64,000 bases of DNA from Tanypteryx hageni (taxonomy: Eukaryota > Arthropoda > Insecta > Odonata > Petaluridae): positions 133,525,547 through 133,589,546 of the forward strand of contig CM054116.1 of assembly GCA_028673005.1 (NCBI GenBank). The letters run 5' to 3'. This document shows, one piece after another, positions 11,357 through 21,374 of this stretch. The notes under the pieces were generated by a model that saw nothing but the letters and a program-made list of their open reading frames with translations, did no database searches and was not told the origin of the DNA. Positions within the stretch are counted from its first letter, which is position 1. Every line of letters starts with the position of its first letter. The translations under genes and the position numbers were made by a program.

Positions 11357-11505
11357 TTTACTTTCTCCATATACTTAGTATAGGGGAAAGTATTGTTTTC
11401 ATGAAAAAAACCTCTTCGAGGTCCCCTGAACACGTTTTGACCATTTTCTCGATGATGTCTGTATGTGATAGCTTTTTTGAGGGTGCTCTAACTCAAAAAA
11501 TATTC
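11357..11505 (+). repeat. 600-bp repeat family, 5'-end copy A
   Basis: Starts with the hairpin TACTTTCTCC...GGGGAAAGTA and continues through GAGGTCCCCTGAACACG and GGTGCTCTAACTCAAAAA as in copies B and C, then diverges. It immediately follows the split ~147-bp repeat. Confidence 0.75.
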
Positions 11506-12627
11506 TTGTTCTTTTAACCTTTAAAATTAAAATACCTAGATTTGGAATGATGAAGATGAAATGCAAAATATAGCCTAGACAAATCTCTGTGCAGTAATGG
11601 CTTTTAAATTCTTAATCGGCGAAATAATAAGTCATTTACCTTAATTTTACCGATATTCGTGTCAGAATATTTGCGTTTTAGCTAGTATTGATGAAAGAGC
11701 AGGTTCGCCTGGGTTTTGTTGAAATATTTAATATTTTCAACCAGAATTATCATGGCACCCGAAGATTTTATTTTTATTTGCATTTAGGAGGTTAGTTGAT
11801 GGAATGTACGCATTTTGTTACATTAATTTGACAATTTAAAAATAATGAATGAATCATTGGATTCCTATTAGCAATAGTTCTCTTTTGAAACAAAAAAGAT
11901 TATCTCAATGTTTCCAAAGAGAAAATGTTCATAGAAAAACCGGTGCGTGATCTGCACATATGATGCCTACTCGGTAACTTTGTGTGTTATTTTGTTGGTT
12001 GTTCAAAACGAATCAATTGTTGAAGCACCTGTTTTATTATTATATGAATTTTATGCAAAATCTTCGAAAAGTATGTTTATAAGTAACTCTTGCAAGGGGT
12101 GGATAAAATTTTGAGGTTGAATGAAGTGAAGGGTATAAAATAGAAATTCAGTCGTGCTTTTAAAAAAGTTTACATTTTGTATTGATTTGACTAATGAGTT
12201 TTTATGATATTGCGAATCCGTGCGCGTTGTGTTAGCGATCGTTCCTCAGGGACTTTCCCGTCGCCCCCAGGTGCCTGCGTGAGATTGCATAAGATGCAGG
12301 ATACTAGTGAAATATGAAAGACCAACTTGCTCTTAGTAAAACATTTCTATTCTCCTCAATCTTTGCTAAGTGGGTGACGTGATTAAGGAGAAAAGATACT
12401 TTAAACTAAAACGTTAATTCATATATGTTGTTGTAATCTTAAAGCGAACTTTAATTTTCGATGCTTAATGAGTCCCATAACACCCGTACTTCAATTGGTT
12501 TTGCCTCGCGAAATACGTTGATGAATAATTATCGAAAAGAGAAATCCTCAATTTGTGTTTTCACTTTGACACTCTTGAAGCAAATTTCGTTCAAATCCGG
12601 AATTTTGTTTTTGAATTTGCTGCCATG
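11506..12627. other. Unannotated sequence
   Basis: AT-rich, no gene or repeat boundary recognised. Confidence 0.5.
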
Positions 12628-12855
12628 TTAAATTTAATTGCAGTTGGAATTGGTGCTATTTGAGATGAAACAAATTGCTCACGGTTATATAATTTTTGTA
12701 CAATTTCCACAAATAAGTTACACGACTGGTTTCAATGAATGATCGAAAAAGTTTATAAAAATGCGAGCAATTTGTTTTATTCCAAATCACATCAATTCCC
12801 TTATTATGCATTTCCACTAGATATCGGTCTCTAGGGCAAATTAAATTTAATTGCA
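12628..12855. repeat. Short inverted-repeat element between 15-bp direct repeats
   Basis: Identical direct repeats TTAAATTTAATTGCA lie at 12628-12642 and 12841-12855. Just inside are inverted arms of 35 bp (12646-12680 and 12765-12799; about 28 of 35 match, with AAACAAATTGCTC perfect). The 84-bp centre is unique. This could be a small fold-back element with its target duplication. The ORF 12656-12856 (minus) spans it but is not supported. Confidence 0.5.
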
Positions 12856-13741
12856 TTTCACGTATAATAAGAATTTTTTAGTCCCGAACAATGGAACGAT
12901 TGCATAAAGTTTAACTCACTCGTATTTTGGCTTCTATTAATAGGCGATAATTGGATTTGTGGGATCGTTTTTCGGCTCGGAATTGAAAGAAACTCGTTCT
13001 ACGGCAATCGTAAAAGTGACAAATGAAAGAAATATTCAATCGGCGGATTAAATCTTAAAAAAGAAACATTGCATTAACCGACTGTCAATCGATGACTAAA
13101 TCTTGCTTTTCTATTCGATATTTGAAATCCTCGTCATGTTCAATATTCACTTGTTGCATTTCAGTGGTCACGCGGATCGAAAGGCATTTGTTTGCCCAAT
13201 CGGGGTTGAAATCACTTATGCAATCTGTTTAGTATCTAAATGGCAGCACCACGCGAAACATCAGCGAAATAATTCTCTCCTTCCATTTAGCACATCCGCC
13301 CGTTGTATGGAGCAGTTTTACCGCATTGAGAATTAGCTTTCGCTTACTGCAATTCCGCCTTGAAACCCTAGGGATTAGCTGCGCCAAAAGCAGCTTAGCC
13401 AAGGGAGCTGTTTCTAGGGAACGTCGCATTGTTGTGGAAATTTCCCGATTCTCTTCGACCGTGAGATAAAGTTTTTCTTCAGGTTTTACCAATGTAATAT
13501 TCAGTGAGAACACCTACATAGAAAATTGCATAATAATCTACGTGAATCATTAATTGTTGGGAAAAAATATTTCTGACGTCTAGTGAATGGAGTTCGTACC
13601 TATGTCGCTTGCCAAAAATCCTCGTGAAGTATGATTTAATTAAGCAACAAAAGCCAACGGGCGTTCGTCTCTAAACAGTATATTTATAAAGGTATAGGAC
13701 CTATTCCTTTGATCATTACGTCAAATGTACTGAATGAAAAT
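12856..13741. other. Unannotated sequence
   Basis: No feature recognised. ORFs at 13103-13336 (+) and 13229-13513 (-) overlap each other, resemble no family, and are not supported. Confidence 0.45.
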
Positions 13742-14049
13742 TACCGTATTGTCCCGAATATAACGCGATGTTTTTTCCAAAAAATGAAATTTAAAAGTAG
13801 CCCCCGCGTCATATTCGAGTACTAATGATTTTAAAAGATCGTAAAATCGTGTTTCGAAAAATCACCGTACATACTGCATGCCTGTTTACGAGATACAAGA
13901 TACTTGTTGCATTGTAGACACATTAGGCGTGCGTTACATTGTACTTGAAAAGCATCCGAGGCGAGAATAGATCGAGTTCAATCGACGGCGGAACCCCTCG
14001 ATAGTCATTGCATTGAAGCGTATTCTTTGTAACTACTTTAGAGAGTTTT

Positions 14050-14290
14050 TGCTAATCCGTTACTTTAACAAAAGGTCACAAAAAGGGTGTTGCGAAAAAT
14101 CAAACTGGTTTGGTTCCTTCCGACCGTTTGAAGTGGTCTGGCGAAGTCGGGTCAAGTCTGTTACGGTCGGGCGGTGCCAGTGTAGCCGCTCAAACCTAAA
14201 ACTGTACGTTTGATTCCACCCGACAAGTCTGAAGTCGGATCTGGAGGTCGAGTCGGGTCTGATCGGATTGCAGTGTAGCCGCTGCTTAAA
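14050..14290. repeat. GC-richer insert with a 13-bp direct repeat inside the Tigger relic
   Basis: CAGTGTAGCCGCT occurs at 14178-14190 and again at 14271-14283, with several GAAGTCGG/AGTCGGGTC motifs between and before. Base composition differs from the surrounding element. Exact ends are not visible. It may be a separate small MITE. Confidence 0.35.
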
Positions 14291-14293
14291 TCG

Positions 14294-14524
14294 GTGTTGT
14301 TAAAATCCAATGGAAATCAGAAGTCAGGGATAACTGTTATGCTTGCAGTCAAGGCCGACAGGCGAAAACTGACTCCCTACGTAATTTTAAATCGTAAAAG
14401 GATGCCAAAGGAAAAGTTATCGTCAAATGTAATCTATCACGCGCACGAGAAGGGGTGGATGAACGAGGAACTTGTGTTAGATTGGCTGAAGGTTGTTTGG
14501 GGTCGCGTTATATTCGAGGTTTAG
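14294..14524 (+). pseudogene. Tigger/pogo transposase fragment (DDE domain part)
   Basis: A 76-residue open frame. The stretch GITVMLAVKADRRKLTPYVI (about residues 12-31), then MPKEK and KGWMNEELVLDWLKVVWGR, follows the CENP-B/Tigger/jerky-type DDE superfamily domain around its start. The pattern is ...tvmlavtAdG.klpPyvIfk...GWm.eel...Wl..vw. The usual D-G after the alanine is D-R here. The N-terminal HTH domains and the later catalytic aspartates are absent, and the frame ends where the 3' terminal region begins. It is a relic and is not expected to be functional. Confidence 0.82.
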
Positions 14525-14791
14525 TTTTTTCTTGAAAACTTTCCAAAAATCGTATGATCTCGTTATATTCGAGGCCGCTTTATATTCGGAACAATACGGT
14601 ATTTTTATTTATTTATTAATTATTTTCTAATATAAAATACATAACGTTTCCTATTTTTGACACGGCTTTCATTTTGCGCTGGTGAATACATTCGAGAGAT
14701 CGTTCATCTCCTAATTCATTTTAAGCAGAGGAAATTAAGATTAGGTCCATAGGACAAGGGAAAGGAAGGTTTTGACTGTGATAGCGATTTT

Positions 14792-14877
14792 AAAAACTCA
14801 CAAAAATGACATAGTATAGTATTTTACCGCAACATTTTTGTGATATTGTACTATATATCATTTTTGTGATTTTTAAA
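14792..14877. other. ~86-nt hairpin
   Basis: AAAAACTCACAAAAATGACA (14792-14811, continuing to about 14822) pairs with TCATTTTTGTGATTTTTA-like sequence at about 14846-14877. This gives arms of roughly 30 nt with few mismatches and a loop of about 24 nt. The size suits a pre-miRNA-like or miniature fold-back structure, but nothing shows transcription. Confidence 0.5.
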
Positions 14878-14879
14878 GG

Positions 14880-15031
14880 CCAATACGGTGAAGTTGGCGA
14901 TAGAGATTTTCAGATAAAATTCTGGTGGATTCAAGAGGAGGTTTGGAACGATCACCATTGGAAGTTCCTGTAACCGCTCCGGTCAACAGCCTTTAACCTC
15001 CTCCCTCAATTTCGGCCGAGAACAATAGGAG
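14880..15031. other. Short unannotated spacer
   Basis: Ends with AATAGGAG (15024-15031), the left target duplication of the next MITE. Confidence 0.5.
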
Positions 15032-15332
15032 CAGAGGCGGTGTGATAAATTTGGGCGCCCCGGGCGAGATAGCACTCCAGCGCCACCCTCCGTTAATGTT
15101 TGTTGAGATGTTTACAAAGTACATGTTAATTTATTCATCGCTCTGTAAAAATTATTGATAATGAAAAATTAAAAGGAATTATATCAAGATTATAGCCTGT
15201 TTCTCGATATAAATTGGTATCCAATACTTATTCACTTGCCAGTAATGCATAGATAAATGATCTGGATAGCGTCCCCAAAACTTTTGCGCCCCGAGCAACC
15301 GCCCGGTTCGCCTGTAGCTCTGGCCGGCCCTG
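15032..15332. mobile_element. hAT-type MITE, 301 bp
   Basis: Left end CAGAGGCGGTGTG...GGGCGCCCCGGGCG; right end ...GCGCCCCGAGC...GGCCGGCCCTG, so both termini begin CAG when read inward and carry GGCGCCCCG-like subterminal blocks. Flanks are AATAGGAG (15024-15031) and AATAGGTA (15333-15340), an 8-bp duplication with six matches. CAGGGCCGGC termini with CGCCCCGGGC-like blocks fit the non-autonomous hAT pattern. No transposase. Confidence 0.78.
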
Positions 15333-15340
15333 AATAGGTA

Positions 15341-15680
15341 AGTGTTCTTGACGGCTTCAATTCCGAGCACCAGAAACCGTTATGACGACGAAATATTAGC
15401 CAGTGGCATTCAATCGCATGGCAACGGTTCGCGCAACTATAGGCAGCAGCAACTGAAGCGCTGTACCTCGCCAGATGGTGTCGACGGTACCGAGTATCCG
15501 TTGCGAAGGTTAGGCAATCGTTGCCCTCGCAGAGGGAGTTACATAATTCCTCCGAGGCGTAATACGCAAAGTAAGGAGCAAGAAGATGGGAGGGAGCAAA
15601 GAGGGATTGATTGGTTAATTATGTCTTTTATTCGGGGCGAGATTGAGACTGCAGTGCCCTCTTCCGCCTAACCCCAATTT
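15341..15680 (+). other. CpG-richer block with an unrecognised 109-residue ORF
   Basis: An ORF at 15342-15671 opens just after the hAT MITE. Its first codons lie in the MITE's target duplication region, and its Arg/Ser/Gly-rich translation matches no family I know. The base composition is higher in GC and CpG than the flanks. I cannot decide between an exon, a regulatory region and chance. Confidence 0.2.
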
Positions 15681-15685
15681 CATTA

Positions 15686-15689
<4 letters not shown>

Positions 15690-15760
<71 letters not shown>

Positions 15761-15852
15761 CTTTGTCTTCAACTTAGTAAGTGTCCGCTGGGCTTCCTTC
15801 AACACCTTGTTGCCACCCTCATCACTACCTTTTCCTTTCCTTAAGTATATAT
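15690..15852 (-). repeat. (AT)n-linked mobile unit, copy 1
   Basis: An (AT)n run (15690-15757) is followed by an ~85-bp unit (about 15760-15845) and a second short TA run (15847-15855). The reverse complement of the unit contains AAGGAAAAGGTAGTGATGAG, GGTGGCAACAAGGTGTTG and AAGCCCAGCGGA. The same string lies between two (AT)n tracts in the copy at 41.4-41.6 kb and, diverged, at 34.5 and 34.8 kb. The repeated pairing of unit and microsatellite suggests they move together. Confidence 0.72.
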
Positions 15853-15855
15853 ATA

Positions 15856-16530
15856 AATTCATATACACACTAAATTAGACAGAAAAACGCTAGTAATGAA
15901 GATGAGGTTTATATTTGTAAAAAACCCCATTGCAGGAAACCACCCGCACAAGAAGGGTGGGAATAACCTGTGAAACCTACTTGGGGGAGGAAGAGAAGGA
16001 CACTCGGTGGGGAAAAGGGGGCTTCTCGTGTCACTCATCGAACAGCGGCGAAAGAGGGGCGAGATGGGAATTCGCCCTTGCGCGGCTGTAACGCGAGCGT
16101 AGTGGAAATAGTCGCGTTAATCGACACCGAAAGCGGAGTTTCGGAGGCGCGTGGGAACCGGAACCGTCGTCGTGCGAATCCGAGGCGCGGCGGGCGATGA
16201 CGTCGGAATGAGACAAAGTCGACATCGATACGTTCGTCGTGGGGAAGGCGGGGGAGGAATTGGAGCCTCCCCCCCACCTTCACCCTCTTCCGTCGGGTCG
16301 GTTGCTCACGCACGCAGCGCCCTCCTTTGTTTTCTTTTGGACGAAGATCTCTCTATACCTCTCGAAGTTGGCACGCGGGAGTGCTACTCTGTCACGCAAC
16401 ATTATTTCGTCTGTCTGGATGAGTGTAAATGCAGGAACTGAATATTTTGCTCGGTCTGGAGGTCTGCGGCGGATAGAGCGAGGTTGGAAGGGATTAAGGG
16501 AGGAGGGTTAAGGGGAGGGGGGACACTGGA
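15856..16530. other. CpG-dense block, possible promoter or exon region
   Basis: About 16000-16330 is unusually rich in CG dinucleotides for this window, including a TGACGTCGG motif. Overlapping ORFs on both strands (15970-16200 +, 16035-16313 -, 16151-16441 + and others) result from the GC-rich composition and are mutually exclusive. No TATA box or splice structure could be assigned with confidence. Confidence 0.3.
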
Positions 16531-16930
16531 GCCTGGCAGACGTACGCCTTCCTCCACCTCATCTCTCTCCATCCACCTCTCTCCTATCCCTAAACCTCCT
16601 CTCTTTCCCCCCACCTCCTCCCTCTCCCTCCGCCTCCTCTCTCTCTCTCTCCGCCTCCTCTCCCTCCTTCCGCCTCCTCTCCCTCCTTCCGCCTCCTCTC
16701 CCTCCTTCCGCCTCCTCTCCCTCCCTCCGCCTCCTCCCTCTACCTTCCCCACCGCCTCCCTCTACCTTCCCCACCGCCTCCCTCTCCCTTCCCCACCGCC
16801 TCCCTCTCCCTTCCCCACCTCCTCCCTCTCCCTCCCCCCACCTCCTCGCTCTCCCTCCCTCCGCCTCCTCCCTCTCCCTCCCTCCTTCTCCCTCCGCCTC
16901 CACTCTCTCCCTCCACCTCCTCACTGTCTC
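16531..16930. repeat. CT-rich tract with CCTCCCTCTCCCTTCCCCACCG-like repeats
   Basis: Tandem-like variants of TCCGCCTCCTCTCCCTCC repeat many times between about 16610 and 16900. The ORFs at 16484-17080 (+), 16402-16752 (-) and 16559-16924 (-) are Pro/Ser/Leu or Arg/Glu/Gly translations of this repeat. Confidence 0.9.
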
Positions 16931-18414
16931 TCGATTCCCAGAATTTCCCTTCCGTCGTCGGATTTCTGTGTAATCACGCTAGAGCGCTATCTGAGTCTGC
17001 AGCATATTCATTGTTTCGCAACATTGTATTTCTTTCATTTTCGGTCTATTTTTTACACAATTTCTTCTAATAGTTACTAATTAGGTAAACAACGCAAAAT
17101 AGACGATAAGAATATGATTTATATAAGTAGCGTTTGAATGACACGGCGTTTGCCAAGCGGCCCCTTGTGGCGAATAATAGTAGGAGCCTGGCGGGCCTTT
17201 GGTTGGCAACGATTTTTATGTTCTTCTATTTGTTCCTCTGATAGCCTCTTCCACTTGCCATGCACTTCAAATTATTATTGCTGTGCATCTTAAATAAACT
17301 CAGTTTTTACTGGCAGAGTGTAAATTGCCCAGCAAAAGTCTACAAAACGCTTTAGTGCAATATTTACCCGTAAAAACAAAATATATGATGGCATATTAAT
17401 ATTGGCGACAAAGAATGAAAGGTAGAGGCAGTTTTTAAAATTCTAACACTTTTAGTGTTAGAATTTTTTCAAATAAAAAAATACAAATTTATGTTATTAT
17501 CGTCGGCAAGAGCCTTTGTTTAAAAAAGAAAACTATAGAAATTTCCATGTTGAACCATTAAACAATTGTATCGTATACGTATATTCCAGTGCACAGTGAT
17601 TTCAACATTTTATTAGTCGAATATTGTTTGGTAAACACACTATACCAAATAACGTGCTACAGTATTTAATCAATTTTTTCAAAAAATTTTACTAGCATAC
17701 TAGCATTCATCTAACAACAAAGTATACGCGATTCACTCAGAATTGCTGCTGAAGTGTATAAATGCGCGTGAGAATGAACCCCTCCGGATAGCATCTTCCA
17801 TGGCCATCCAAGTTGCACTCTATAACGCAGCCATATTATAATTTCAAATAAAAATATAAAAGTCGGCGTATAAATGTGCAGAATACAGAGTGAGATATTT
17901 TCGTTGCCAGGCGATAATTCGACTTTCTATCTCGATAAAAGAGTAGGGGTCACAGTAATTGATTCAAGTGAACCTAAGTTTGCGAGTCCAAAGATTTAAT
18001 AGAATTACTTAGGAAACATTACATCCCTAAACTTTACTATTGCTTAGAGTAGTTTACTTTTCACTGATTAGAATTTATTTTTATGATGTTCAAAACGGAA
18101 TTCATTTACAAAAGATAACATAAAATGCGCTTTAGTGTTTATTTGCGCATTTTCAGGATAGTTAAGACGATATAGAAGATTATTATTTAATCAAGAACTT
18201 TTACCGAATGGCCTATCGTTCTACATGCGCCAGTCAGCCTCCTATCCGCTATCGCGCATTAACTTTTAAATTGCCGCCTGATTAATCGGACCAACTGCCG
18301 CGACCGACCCGCTTTCTGGTAAGCGCTTATCGGGTGGTAATATTTATCGGCACGCGCTTCGGTCCGAATTAAACGACATCGGGAGATAATATCCGATAAC
18401 GCTTTCGATTCCGC

Positions 18415-18445
<31 letters not shown>

Positions 18446-19857
18446 TGCAGTTTATTCCTCTTTCGACCGATCGCAATCTTAATCTCGCGCTCTGAAATTA
18501 CTCTCTTTGACTGCAGTAACCGGATGGAACCGTCCAAAGTATATAAAAAAAAGGATGCACTTCATTCAAAATTGATTATTTAGAACCATTTTGCTGATCT
18601 TTCCTCGTGTTTTTTTTGTTGACTTTACGAATGAAAGCCTAGAAAAGCTGTCAACCCTTCCTTATCATAATCACGGGCAAAACACTTTCCCGCTCATTCT
18701 TCTTCCATCGTTACTTTGTTAATTTGGAAAGTATGTTTCAGGGAATTTTTTCCAAAATATTAGTAAAGTAGATGGTAGCTAATAATAAATTATTATTATT
18801 ATAAAAATATTAGTATTATGCATAAAAGGTTTACGTTATTCTGAAAATTTCAAAATGGCAAGTTTGGTATGAGCGATAAAGTGCACGTTGTTGTTATGTG
18901 CAACATCTTTTGTGTATAATTACTCAATGCCAGTCCGTCCGTCCTACCGTCTATCCATTCCTCCTTTTATCTCTTGAACAGTTTGTCATAATGAAATGAT
19001 GTAAACTCCATTTTGTTTCTGCCAACCTCGGGAAAACTATTTTTGTTTACAGAAGTGTCCCAGGTTCGACTCCAGATCATCATCTCGATTTTCCGTAAGA
19101 TAACAGGTAAAGATCGAGTTTTCGACGTACAGGCTTATTTTCTTTCGCAAAATTAAATTAGAAGTAATTGACGTACGATATTCGCACAGAAAAATGAATA
19201 TAGATTCTTATTATTTTCGTCGATGTTTGCTTTTGGTTCGAAATCACTTGAATTTTGCGTTTTAATTACACATTTTATCAAAATATAGCGTTTTTTAGTA
19301 AAAGGTTTCCTTGGCGACCGACGACATTGTTTAACTCGAGATTTTTGTCTCGATCTGCATAAGCATACACGTGGATGTATTGGTTTAATACGACCTAATA
19401 CAAATCTTTTTTCTATAGATATCATTTTTGAAGGAAAATTAGACAAGCCGTGATAACAGAATGTTGTACGCCGCCATTTACAAGACGTATCCCTATGAAC
19501 AAAATTAAAGCTAATATTTTAGCTAAGTATGTTACTTTATTCGCATTTTGAAATCATACGATAACGTCAATTTTGCTGCCTTATTTTGCATTTTGAAATA
19601 AAATTTCGACTTTTCAAAATGATTATAAATAGGAAACATGTATACTTTCTATGCTTAATTTTGCTTTTGTTTTGTTTACGTATCAACAACAGCTTATTTG
19701 ATGTAAGTTTTTTAGATGATAACATTCGTTGCATTCATTTCACCAAAGCCTACTTTCTCTTTTGGGGAACCTTCCATAAAAAAGGATAACTCGTTAGAGA
19801 CAATAACTTATGTGTGAAAAAGTATTTTTATCTTGTGCTGTCGTAGATTAACTAAGT
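16931..19857. other. Mostly unannotated AT-rich sequence
   Basis: Contains a 14-bp perfect hairpin (17437-17467, described separately), a CT then GT microsatellite at about 18415-18448, and otherwise no recognisable gene or element. Candidate ORFs at 18259-18537, 19153-19446 (both minus) and 19586-19789 (+) lack family resemblance. A pol III B-box-like GGTTCGACTCC occurs at about 19065 without a partner A box. Confidence 0.45.
17437..17467. other. Perfect 14-bp hairpin with 3-nt loop
   Basis: AAAATTCTAACACT, TTT, AGTGTTAGAATTTT. Perfectly paired 14-bp stem followed by more T. It resembles a terminator-like or cruciform stem. In this eukaryotic context its role is unknown. Confidence 0.75.
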
Positions 19858-19887
19858 CCGTTGAAGTTCAACGGGCAATTACGCTAT
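19858..19887 (+). mobile_element. Helitron 3' terminus (relic)
   Basis: Hairpin CCGTTGAAGTTCAACGG (19858-19874), then GCAATTACG and CTAT (19884-19887), followed by T. It aligns with the 3' ends at 46104-46130 and, on the minus strand, 9203-9232, which share the (A/G)ACGGGCAA run after the stem. The final CTAT departs from CTRR, so this copy is probably old. The 5' limit could not be found. Confidence 0.6.
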
Positions 19888-20789
19888 TCTATTTAATTTT
19901 TGCTCGTGTTTGCATGAGGTTTTTTGTGAAATTAACCAAAAATAATTTTAGCGTGCTGTAATATTTCAAAACACCATCAAGTCATTATTCTCAATGGTAT
20001 GTTTTTGTTGACTTAAAAATATTAATTTTTTAGTAATGTCGATATCGCTTGTGGTTGTATCCTCATTTCTTATTTGCGAAAAATTACTTTTTTCCTGGAG
20101 GATATCTGCAATTGTGCTTTTGTTCCCGGACTCGCATTTAACGAGTATTTTAGGGTGGTGTTATTTCGTCATGTCCAGTTTCGTTGTCTCCTAACATTGT
20201 GCTGGAAACGAAAAATCTTAGTGTTACTTATAAATAGAAAAAAAGTTCTCTCCTTAATGAAATGTAGGGCATTATGCTTATATTTGTTAATTTAATTTTT
20301 TAAATTTCAGATAATATGTCTATTTGATGGCTATTTTGTTCAATTCGCCATTTCAGAAAAAAGATAAAAACGATTTTTTATTTATAACCTGCCTGACTGA
20401 GGAGGATTTTAACCAGACGGAAATAATTAATTCTCAACTTTCATTTTGCACGAGAGAGAACGGGAGGAACGTTAAAAGGCACTGACTAGCGAACGTCATA
20501 AACGCCTTAACTTATGTGACGGCGGTTGCAATCCATGCCAGCGTTGGTGAGCGCAAAAAAGACAAAGCAATCGGTATCGTTCTTCAAACGCTATCCTCGT
20601 AAAAGTGCAGCGAATCAAAACATAAATTCACCTAAAGCATTCCATTTTCCATTGAAATTCAGCGACAAATCTTTACGCGCATAAAAACACGCACCGCAAT
20701 GACGTTTATTCAACAGAATTGACATACGAACATTTTAAAATTCCGGGGAACAACTCGATATCTCTGCTTCACTCGTGTACTGTTCGGCG
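19888..20789. other. Unannotated sequence
   Basis: AT-rich, no feature recognised. The ORF 20074-20295 (+) has no family resemblance. Confidence 0.45.
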
Positions 20790-21063
20790 CAAGGGCAGAG
20801 GAGCCCAGTCTTTTCAGTGTGGCAAGAACCGAGTTATTTTCTATAATATTAAGCGGGAACTTTTATACTTTTGCAAAATTAGAAATAACCATAAATAAAA
20901 TGAAATCAACGTCGATATTATTAATAATGTTCTTTAATACTACGAGGGAAAATAAGCGAAGAAATTAAATTACTGATGATATGAAATACAACATCGTAAG
21001 AGAGCGTGATCAGAATACCAAATATCAGTTCGGTGCTCGCGAGCGCCAGTTTGGGAACCCTTG
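20790..21063. mobile_element. hAT-like MITE, older copy of the adjacent element
   Basis: It shares its layout with the next copy. GTGTGGCAAG lies near the left, ATACTTTTGCAAAATTAGAAATAACCATAAAT-type sequence in the middle, and GGTGCTCGCGAGCGCCAG...GGGAACCCTTG at the right. Left terminus CAAGGGCAGAGGAGCCCAG and right terminus ...TTTGGGAACCCTTG are imperfect inverted repeats. I could not confirm a target duplication. Confidence 0.55.
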
Positions 21064-21071
21064 CCTTAGAG

Positions 21072-21374
21072 CAGGGATTCCTAACCTTTTCCATGTGGCA
21101 AGCACTAAATTGTATTCTGGTATATCAAGCGAGCACCAAGCTATGTCCTAGAATATCAAGCGAGCGCCACTATACTTTTGCTGAAAAAATAATGATCATA
21201 AATACTAAAATCAAACCAATGTCAATGTTGTTAGTAACACATTTAGGAAGCAACTGATCATATTAAATTAACGATATTAAAGCATAGTAGGAGTGCACAG
21301 CCAGGCGGCTGAAGAGCATAATCAGCTGCCAAAGAGCGCAGCGGTGTTCGCGAGCACGAGGTTGGGCGCCCCTG
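21072..21374. mobile_element. hAT-type MITE, 303 bp
   Basis: Left end CAGGGATTCCTAACCTTTT, right end GAGGTTGGGCGCCCCTG, giving CAGGG-NNN-CC-AACC inverted termini. Flanks CCTTAGAG (21064-21071) and CCTTTTAG (21375-21382) are an 8-bp duplication with six matches. It inserted immediately beside a relative (20790-21063). The interior is AT-rich and non-coding; the ORFs at 21006-21257 and 21263-21619 run across its ends and are not genes. Confidence 0.75.

Larger units (their letters stand above)
13744..14599 (+). mobile_element. pogo/Tigger (Tc1-mariner superfamily) element, 856 bp, internally deleted
   Basis: Terminal inverted repeats of 24 bp start CCGTATTGTCCCGAATATAA at 13744-13767. They are matched in reverse complement at 14576-14599 (22 of 24 identical). 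The flanks are TA at 13742-13743 and 14600-14601, the target duplication of this superfamily. The interior keeps one conserved piece of DDE transposase (14294-14524). At 856 bp it is far shorter than an autonomous element (2-3 kb), so most of the coding region is gone. A foreign-looking segment (about 14050-14290) lies just before the transposase piece. Confidence 0.9.

Noticed and set aside
15342..15671. 109-residue ORF as a host gene
   Set aside because: Starts at the edge of a hAT MITE, basic low-information composition, no family; kept only as part of a GC-richer block.
16484..17080. 198-residue plus-strand ORF and minus-strand partners
   Set aside because: Proline/serine or arginine/glutamate repeats from the 16.5-16.9 kb tract, open in several frames at once.
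19060..19075. B-box-like GGTTCGACTCC as a tRNA or SINE
   Set aside because: No A box at suitable distance and no second copy in the window.
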